Shown here: positions 57,143-64,000 of the stretch, one piece after another
Numbering within the stretch: position 1 is the stretch's first letter
How the letters are laid out: each line of letters starts with the position of its first letter
DNA from: Gari tellinella
Taxonomy: Eukaryota; Mollusca; Bivalvia; Cardiida; Psammobiidae
Assembly (NCBI GenBank): GCA_922989275.2
Contig: OV277864.1
Span: 42,841,550-42,905,549, forward strand
Reading direction: 5' to 3'
DNA: 64,000 nucleotides
Notes under the pieces: model-generated
What the model was told of the DNA's origin: nothing
What the model saw: only the letters and a program-made list of their open reading frames with translations
Databases searched by the model: none
Position numbers and translations under genes: made by a program

Positions 57143-57372
57143 GGGGTAAAGGGTTAAGCAGTATACTACCTTATATAGTAAACAGTTGGATATAGTTTAT
57201 TTGCACATTTGGCTAGAAAGTAATGGGTTAATCAAGTAAAGCTAAACCCTTTCTTTCAAAGAAACCCCTTTAAACATCTTTAACTCATAAAACTTCTATT
57301 TCACTTCCTAGTCCTAGTTCCTACAGTTCTCCTTCTCTTTCGCCACATATCAGAATATAAAGCATGAGGATT

Positions 57373-57614
57373 TTAACCCATTACCCCATAGTCTGTTTCT
57401 AGTTTTGAAGATATATCACCAATTAAGGCAGACTGAAAGTAAAGCAGAATGTGCATTCTGCTTTACTTTCAGTCTGCTTTAAGCTATAGTCTGCTAGGAA
57501 ATAGAAAATAGTTCTAATAGTACATATTCATGACTGTGTAAAGTGGAATTATTTTCTTCAGTGGAGGAATAAATCAAAGGTGTTAAAAGGCATATTCATG
57601 GGGTAATGGGTTAA
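57373..57614 (-). mobile_element. Family A MITE, short-stem variant
   Basis: TTAACCCATTACCCCATAGTC to GGGGTAATGGGTTAA; the centre is trimmed to GAATGTGCATTC. Confidence 0.88.
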
Positions 57615-58062
57615 GACAGCTAGATGGCTATTTAATGCAGGAAGATCCTGAATGAGCTTTCTGCATTATTTTTGTCCTGCATTAAACTGACACCTGTCAA
57701 TCAACTACAGATCAATAATGATTCATTTGAGTGTCATTGAAACTGTACATCCTGAAAGATAGCTGCCTACAAAATGCTTAAAGCAGGGTAAAACAGGAAG
57801 CTTTGATAACAGGTGCTTTCTGCTTTACTGTCAGCAGTTAAATCTGTCTCAATCATCATTGTAAACAACATATTGGGAGTTAAGGTTTAACTCATCTAAA
57901 AGACCAATATTAACTTTTATTTTCTCCTACAAAAAGCTAACCCCAGTCCCCTTCTCTTCCCCCCAAAAAGTGTACTCCAGCTAATATCCCCTTGCATCCA
58001 GCGAAACTAAATTTTTAAGCTGTTGCTATGAATATCTATTTTTATACCACAAATATTTTTCT
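57615..58062. repeat. E2-like hairpins and unclassified sequence
   Basis: TTTAATGCAGGAAGATCCTG / TTTTTGTCCTGCATTAAAC arms at 57635-57690 and an E-like hairpin at 57778-57830; the rest is unclassified. Confidence 0.6.
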
Positions 58063-58086
58063 CCCCCCCCCCCCCCCCCCCCCCCC
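58063..58086 (+). repeat. Poly-C tract, 24 bases
   Basis: An uninterrupted run of 24 C residues; its length is likely to be polymorphic and prone to sequencing error. Confidence 0.95.
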
Positions 58087-58308
58087 ACCACTCTCTGTTC
58101 TTTCTTCCCATAGTGCACCTCACAACCATCCAAGGTCAAAACTGTATTGGTTATAGAACACGGCAAACAAACAACTCAAGTCGACGAGCTATAATTGGCT
58201 GTCTGCCAGCTAGTCCACCGTACTGCATTCAGATAGACCACTCGAGTTTTTCTGGCTTAACTCCTCTGCTTCACACTAACGCCTTTTAACGCCTTTACCT
58301 ACTCTTTA

Positions 58309-58720
58309 TTAACCCTTTATCCCATAGCCTATTTCTAGTTTTGGAAGACAAGCAGGTTGAAAGAAAAGCATAATCAGCTCTAAGGTAACCCTCTGCATTA
58401 CTTTGAGCCTACTTTAACCCTTTACCACATATGCCTGTGTCTAGTTTTGAAAATAGGTGACTTCTTAAAGCAGGTTGAAAGTACAGTAGAATGTGCCTTA
58501 AGGCACATTCTGCTTTACTTTCAGCCTGCTTTAAGCTACCACCTGCTCAAATAAAGAAATATTCCTTATGAGACATATTCATGACTGCATAAATTGGAGC
58601 TATTTTCTTTAGCGGAGGAATAAACTGAATGCGCTAAAAGGCGCTTCTATGGCGTGAAAGGGTTAAGCTGCCATTTAATAGGATAGAATATTTTTCTTAT
58701 AGTGCATATTCATGACATGT
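58309..58720 (-). mobile_element. Family A copy hosting A2
   Basis: The host runs TTAACCCTTTATCCCATAGCC to GAGCCTACTTTAA. The A2 copy 58414-58666 follows, and the host resumes GCTGCCATTTAATAGGATAG. The insertion is in the CTTTAAGC at the outer edge of the host palindrome. Confidence 0.82.
58414..58666 (-). mobile_element. Family A2 MITE nested in A
   Basis: TTAACCCTTTACCACATATGC to GGCGTGAAAGGGTTAA; centre GTGCCTTAAGGCAC. Confidence 0.87.
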
Positions 58721-58795
58721 TCATGTGGGCTATTCCACTTTTGACAAATGACTAATTTATGTTGTGTTTCACCCATTGGAAATTGGAATTGTTCA

Positions 58796-58986
58796 TTAAC
58801 CCATTACCCCATAAATAGGCATTTTTACACCTTTAATTTATCTCTCCACTGAAGAAAATAGCTGCAATTTATACAGTCATGAATTTCTGTTATATTGTTT
58901 TATAGTTTCTATATTCTAGTGGTGGAAGCTTAAAGCAGGCTGAAATCTTGAAATATATACATATTATGATACATAGAAAGGGTTAA
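58796..58986 (+). mobile_element. Family A, second half deleted
   Basis: TTAACCCATTACCCCATAAA up to AGCAGGCTGAAA, then a short tail ending AAAGGGTTAA. Confidence 0.78.
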
Positions 58987-59055
58987 TAGTCATATGAAAG
59001 TTTTATGCATTCTGCCAAGAGTTCACGTAAAGTATGCTGACAGTTTATTGCTAAA

Positions 59056-59330
59056 TGACAAACAGTGTAGACCCTAATTTAGAGGGCCCCATTAGGTCTC
59101 CTTCACCCATATCCCATTTCTAATTTGAAGACAGGTGACTACTTAAATCTAATTGAAAGTAAAGCAGAATGCATTTTAAAACACATTCTGCTTTACTTGC
59201 AGCCTGTTTGCTACCATCTGTTAAGATATATAGAAAATATTTTGTATGGTGCATATTCGTGACTGTATAAAATGAAACCGTTTTCTTCAGTAGAAGACTA
59301 CTTGATAGGCCTTAAAAGATGTATTTATTT
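59056..59330. repeat. B scrap and worn A copy
   Basis: GACAAACAGTGTAGACCC at 59056-59075; reverse A-like palindrome (GCATTTTAAAACACATTC) at 59105-59330. Confidence 0.65.
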
Positions 59331-59379
59331 TATATGTTTTTGGACAAAAGCACAATAGCCAATGGAATCTGGTCATAAT

Positions 59380-59623
59380 TTAACCTATTACCCCATAAGT
59401 ACACCTTTTTACGCCTATAATTTATTCGTTCACTGAAGAAAATTTAAAACAATCATTAATATGTTACATGAAATATATTTTCTATATTCTAGCAGATTAT
59501 AGCTTAAAGCAGACTAGAAGTAAAGCAGAATTCACCTTATGGTGCATTCTGCTTTACTTTCAACCTGCTTAAAGTGATCACCTATCTTCAAAACTAGAAA
59601 CAGGCTATGGGGTAATTGGTTAA
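59380..59623 (+). mobile_element. Family A MITE
   Basis: TTAACCTATTACCCCATAAG to GGGGTAATTGGTTAA; centre TCACCTTATGGTGC. Confidence 0.86.
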
Positions 59624-59929
59624 ACAATATTTTATTCAGACTAGACTAGAATCTGGTCATACATATTACATAAAGATACGGAAGAGTCCATTCGAAGTCA
59701 GCATAGCAAGGGTTATTTAAGTCTTTCAAGGACTGAACCATTCTTGAGAACGCAATTTAATGATATCAGTTTCCATTTCAATGAAGACCATGCTTTCAGT
59801 CCTCTTCTAATTATCTATAATAACTGAGCATTGATGAGACATTCTATAAATAAAGTATGGTTGTAGACGAATCGGTTTCCTAGAAAATGAACAAAATATC
59901 ATGTTGAAGAGATGTAATTAATGTACTAA

Positions 59930-60370
59930 CCCTTACACCAAGTTAAACTTCTGACTTTCCAAATGAACTCACCCAATTATCAAATAATGACCAGTAATAC
60001 ATTGACTACTTATTTAGAATAATGGCAAACAGTGTAGATCCAGATCAGATGGCTCCTGAAGGAGCCCTCTGATCTGGATCTACACTGTTTGCAAATGATG
60101 CATATATACTCGTTTCTCTCGCAGTATGTGGGTTGACCCTTACACAGCGGAATATTCAATTAAATTCTTCCATTTTCAAATTAATTAGTCATACATGTAG
60201 GTTTATTGCAACTATTGGTGGGCAAATTTCCAAAATATTGAAGTGTATGACAATTAAACAGTACACTAGATCCTGATAAGCGGGTACTCCATCAGAAACT
60301 GTTTGATCTGGATTTACACAGTTTGCAAATAATGTTTATACTTGGTCCTACACAGCCAGGGTTAAAATAG
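59930..60370. repeat. Two worn B-type hairpins
   Basis: At 60022-60090 the arms ACAGTGTAGATCCAGATCAG are inverted around CTCCTGAAGGAG. A second, weaker hairpin (GTACACTAGATCCTGAT / ATCTGGATTTACACAG) lies at 60255-60330. The 300 bp before are unclassified. Confidence 0.65.
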
Positions 60371-60463
60371 ATAACTAGATGTTTACATGATTACTGAACT
60401 GAAATTCAGAACATTCAAAGAAAGTAATACCTTTAAATCTCCACAGCCCTATGTTGTGACTTT

Positions 60464-60888
60464 TTAACTCATTCCTCCATAATACACCTTTTTACGCCTA
60501 TAATTTTTTTCATCCACTAAAGAAAATAGTTTCCTTTTATACAGTCATGAATATGTATCATAAGAAATGTTTTCTAAATCCTAACAGATAATAGCTTAAA
60601 GCAGGCTGAAAGTAAAGCAGAATGCACCTTAATATAATTATGATAACCCATTACCCCATAAATACGCCTTTAAATGCATTTAATTTATTCCTCCACTGAA
60701 GAAAATAGCTCAAATTTATACAGTCATGAACATATGTACCATAAGAAATATTTTCTGTATCCTAGCAGATGGTAGCTTAAAGCAGGCTGAAAGTAAAGGA
60801 AAATGTGCCTTAGGGCACATTCTGCTTTACTTTCAACCTGCTCTAAGTGGTCACCTGTCTCCAACACTAGGAAAAGGCTATGATATAT
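60464..60888 (+). mobile_element. Two family A copies, the first cut at its centre
   Basis: 60464-60640 is an A left half ending at GCACCTTAA, the dyad centre. 60645-60888 is a nearly full A copy lacking its terminal TTAA. Confidence 0.78.
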
Positions 60889-61899
60889 TGGGCTGATACA
60901 AGTTTCACCGTATTATTGATATTCAATAATTCTGTACTTTCCAAGGGTAGAGCGGGTGAACCTAATTCCGAACAGTACCTTATACCGAACAAAAAATTCA
61001 AATGTCTATTGTTTATAAGTAGTGCGCTTTGACAGGCATTGTGACATCATTTCATGACGTCATAACAATTATATTAATTTTCAACGTCATCTTGAATACC
61101 ATCAGTCAGTGGATTTGGTTTTAACGTCTTTTTCTCAAATCAACTGTTTGAAGTTAAGGGGAATTACGCGATTTTTATTTTATCGATTTTTGTACATAAG
61201 GAATTTCGATGATTTATATACGTTTTGTACTGTTTATTTTCTCATTTCTAGACTTTGTATACATGAAATATGTTGTTGAAATGTTTTGTTTAGACCAGTG
61301 ACGTCACATGTAGGAGTTGAAGCATGTTCGGAATTAAGAACATAAATTTTGATGATGGATCTAATTCCGAACATTTTTTTATTTGTTTGAAAACACTTGC
61401 TTTTGATAAGATTTAGATCTAGATCGCCACCTAATCTCACCATCTTTATGAATATATCTAGATCTAGTACCATGCTTCAGAGAAATAATATATAGCCAAA
61501 GTGATATCAAATTGGGGTTAATTTAAGTGATTTCAATTAGGGGTTCTAAGTGAAAAGCATAGCCACTTGCGTCAGTTAAGAAATTGTTCAGCAATATGAT
61601 AGATCTGGATATATTTTCAACTCAGATCGATAGATGCAGTTATAAAAAAAGAACTTAACAGTAGATCTAGCATACGCTAATATACAAGTTTCTTTTGAAT
61701 ACGTATCTAGGCTCAATATCTATTTATTGCTGAACAAAAGGTTTATGCTTTATAATGATGTGACTCAAGCGGTTTGATAATGTCACCAGGCGGATCATAA
61801 ACATTGGGGTCATGGTGACGATGGCAATGGCATCGTCAATATGGTCAAGTAACACCGCTCTATGTGACGCCAAATGAATAAGTCATTGATACTAAGACA

Positions 61900-62088
61900 T
61901 GGCCCTAGATAAGAAGGAGTAAACTGAAGAAATTCAACATTTTCTTAATCATTTCAGACCCATATCCTGTAGTATTACTACTCATTGTAATCGTCTCTCG
62001 AAAAGGCGTTTCTGGTGAGTAGTGACACCGTAAAATTAATGCAGAAATAAAGATTTTATTTTTTGAAATACTCCCCTTATCTGGAGCC
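61900..62088. mobile_element. Family C MITE nested in J
   Basis: GGCCCTAGATAAGAAGGAG to CTTATCTGGAGCC with a worn stem. Confidence 0.82.
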
Positions 62089-62295
62089 ATAGATGAACAA
62101 ATACTTGATGAATTAGAGAAGTCAAACAGCGATGATGACATGCAAGTAGCACCTTCACAATGCTTTAAGTGTGAAGAAAAGTACCAAGAGTACATACGGT
62201 GTACAAACTGTTTCCGACGATTCCTCTTGAAGTGTGAAGAGGGGGGAGTTATCAGTGAAATAGATGAATTGCCACTCAAATGCAAGTATTGTTGA
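62089..62295 (+). pseudogene. Cysteine-rich ORF remnant in element J
   Basis: A 68-codon open frame without its own start runs from the edge of the nested C element to TGA at 62293. It has an acidic stretch (NSDDDMQ), then a C-x2-C-x9-C-x2-C-x7-C-x15-C-x2-C pattern (CFKC, CTNC, LKC, CKYC) suggesting a zinc-binding tail. Such tails occur at the C-terminus of some DDE transposases, but the family was not identified. The frame upstream of the C insertion does not continue open, so it is probably a broken 3' end of a coding region. Confidence 0.5.
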
Positions 62296-62950
62296 GGTCA
62301 TAAGTATCATGTTCAGTTGAATGAACACGTTAAACAAGTGTTTATAAGCCGATATACCAGACTGTGTATACATCAAAATGTTTTCATTAATTTTCCTTTC
62401 ATTCACATGTACATGTACTTTACAATGTGCATTTACGTGTGTTTCCCTATTTGTAATCTGAGTTTGTGTTACCATGTCTTCGTAGACATCTGATAATGAA
62501 ATCATTGTTAGAAGAAGAAGATTGGCCACTTTTATTTTAAAACCAAATCTTTGTTCGGAATAAGGAACCATTATGTTCGGAATTAAAACCATTGTTCGGA
62601 ATAAGGTTCACTGACACCGCTCACTCAACTCACTATATCTGTTCTATTATTACATGTTTTAAGACCGCAATCATAGCAAACGGACCTAGAGACGTTACCT
62701 GTTAGATGGTTTTACAAATGTGCTGAAATAATGGACGTATTACCGAACAGTAAAAAATCTTGCGTAGGTGTTCGGTAATTGGTGCACCCGCTCTATATCA
62801 TATACTGTCAACAACGTTTACAATAATAGACAATATGTCACCAGTTTCCACATCAGGTTCAAACTCCCACATGCTCAATGATTATGCGTAAATCAAAACT
62901 CGAGATAAATGGAGTAGATGATTCTAGATCTATATCAAATGGTGATATCC

Positions 62951-63198
62951 TTAACCCATTACCCCTTAAAAACGCCTTTTTACGCCTCTATTTTTTCCTC
63001 CACTGTTAAATATATAAATTAATACAGCCAAGAATATGTTTCAGAAAAAATATTTTCTATATTCTAGCAGATGGGAGCTTAAAGCAGGCTGAAAGTAAAG
63101 CAGAATGTGCCTTAAGGCACATTCAGCTTTACTTTCAACCTGCTTTAAGTGGTCACCTGTTTTCAAAGCTAGAAATAGGCTAAGAGGTAATGGGTTAA
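62951..63198 (+). mobile_element. Family A MITE
   Basis: TTAACCCATTACCCCTTAAA to GAGGTAATGGGTTAA; centre GTGCCTTAAGGCAC with one arm change (ATTCAGC). Confidence 0.88.
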
Positions 63199-63250
63199 GT
63201 CTCCGCCAAACCCACAGACCGCGGAATTCCATCACATCTCTACATTTGAC

Positions 63251-63440
63251 CAGAGCTCCAGATAAGGGGGTATTTAAAAAAAAAATCTTTATTTCTGCAT
63301 TAAACCCTATGGTGTCACTACTCATTAGAATCGTCTCGAAGAGACAATTCTAATGAGTAGTAACACCATAGGATTTGACGCTAAAATAAGAGAGAAAATG
63401 TTAAATTTGTGCAGTTTACTCCCTCTTATCTGGAGCCCTG
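63251..63440. mobile_element. Family C MITE
   Basis: CAGAGCTCCAGATAAGGGGG to CTTATCTGGAGCCCTG with stem AGAATCGTCTCGAAGAGACA. Confidence 0.88.
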
Positions 63441-63522
63441 ATTTGACAAGACTTGACTGACATTTTAAAATTAGTTTTGTTCAATCGCAGACTGACCAAA
63501 CAGATTGGAATCTAACCAGAAT

Positions 63523-63610
63523 ACAGTAAAACCTCGGAAAACCGAACACCCTCCGGACCAGGTAAAAAGTTCGGTTTTCTGAGGTGTTCGGTTTTCTGAG
63601 TTTTCATGAA
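63523..63610 (+). repeat. Pogo-like terminal fragment
   Basis: CAGTAAAACCTCGGAAAACC followed by GAACACC and two inverted GGTTTTCTGAGG copies; no far end in the window. 63611-64000 holds nothing recognised. Confidence 0.6.
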
Positions 63611-64000
63611 TCAGTGCTAATATTCAGGCCGAGGCATCTTCACAAGCCGGATCTATAACTCAATAACATGAACGTAACAGTGAATTCTCATTTAGATCAA
63701 AACTGTTTGATATGATCAAGAATGAGAATAAACTTTCAATACGACAGAGCATTTTTAACAATAGCTCAGTAATTATTTACCGTGTTTTGCCGTGTGTAAT
63801 GTTCACTTGTGTGTACTCTGCATTTTAAGGGTTAAATCACAGGATATAAACGTATTCCCATAGGTTAGAAGCGTCTGTGTTTTGCATAAACACTTCAATT
63901 TTTATATTGTCGCAGCCATTATATAAAACGAAACAACCGCCATAGTTTTAACTTTTGATGGGCCTACTTTATTGGCATTTCGAGCAGCACATTATTCTAC

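Larger units (their letters stand above)
60948..62795. mobile_element. 1.85-kb element J with repeated GTTCGGAAT motifs
   Basis: Inverted ends TAGAGCGGGTG and CACCCGCTCTA; the sub-terminal motif CCTAATTCCGAAC recurs inside in both orientations (about 61327, 61361, 62553, 62576, 62594). It contains a cysteine-rich frame at 62089-62295 and a nested C copy (61900-62088). It may be a decayed DNA transposon; the class is not certain. Confidence 0.72.

Noticed and set aside
58063..58086. Poly-C run considered as a viral or regulatory signal
   Set aside because: A simple homopolymer in a featureless area with no associated genes; most likely a simple repeat or a sequencing slip.
62155..62592. 145-codon minus-strand frame in element J
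   Set aside because: It is antisense to the cysteine-rich frame, which has a far more meaningful residue pattern; no domain is seen.

Overview
The window looks like AT-rich animal nuclear DNA. It holds one gene that I can identify, most of the extracellular part of an insulin receptor (InR/ILR), on the minus strand from about 45.75 kb down to 0.83 kb. Fifteen exons (546 to 54 bp) have consensus splice sites and join in a single open phase chain of 2832 bp (about 944 codons). Domain order is L1, cysteine-rich, L2, FnIII-1, FnIII-2 with the insert domain (CC-x-C motif and alphaCT helix), a basic processing site, the rest of FnIII-2, then FnIII-3. The signal-peptide exon, transmembrane segment and tyrosine kinase were not found; the 3' exons must lie beyond base 1. 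Exon partitioning resembles vertebrate INSR. The repeat style suggests a mollusc, perhaps a bivalve, but that is a weak inference.

Nearly everything else is non-autonomous transposable elements (MITEs). I use these labels. Family A (about 250 bp) has TTAA ends, termini like TTAACCCATTACCCCATA, and a 60-70 bp central palindrome containing AAAGTAAAGCAGAATG. Variant A2 begins TTAACCCTTTCCCC. Family B (about 250 bp) has TTAA ends, begins TTAACCCTTTGAACCC, and its palindrome contains CAGTGAAGACCC. Family C (about 190 bp) has CAGGGCTCCAGATAAG ends and a palindrome with ACTACTCATTAGAATCGTCT. Family D (about 213 bp) has TTAA ends and a palindrome with AACAGCTTGGATCCGG; variant D' has a similar core but other ends. 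Family E (about 200 bp) has pogo-like ends (CAGTAAAACCTCTCTATTA) and a core related to A. Families G and H are TTAA-ended hosts, and family I has TACAGCGCTCC ends with a D-like core. For A, plus strand means the end reading TTAACCCATTACCCCATAAA comes first; for B, plus strand means TTAACCCTTTGAACCC comes first.

Layout: 0.8-4.4 kb carries FnIII-3, the end of FnIII-2, the processing site and a partial duplicate exon. 4.4-17.6 kb is one large repeat-filled intron. 17.6-31.9 kb carries insert domain, FnIII-2, FnIII-1, L2 and the cysteine-rich exons, with repeats between them. 31.9-45.2 kb is a second large intron. 45.2-45.75 kb is the L1 exon. 45.8-64 kb is further intron or upstream sequence with no exon found; it includes a 1.85 kb element with a cysteine-rich ORF remnant.

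The most unusual content is the organisation of the repeats. TTAA-ended palindromic elements repeatedly insert into one another at TTAA, including at the TTAA lying at the dyad centre of another element. Closely related palindromic cores also occur between unrelated termini (A with E, D with I). No tRNA, rRNA, CRISPR array or second protein-coding gene was recognised.
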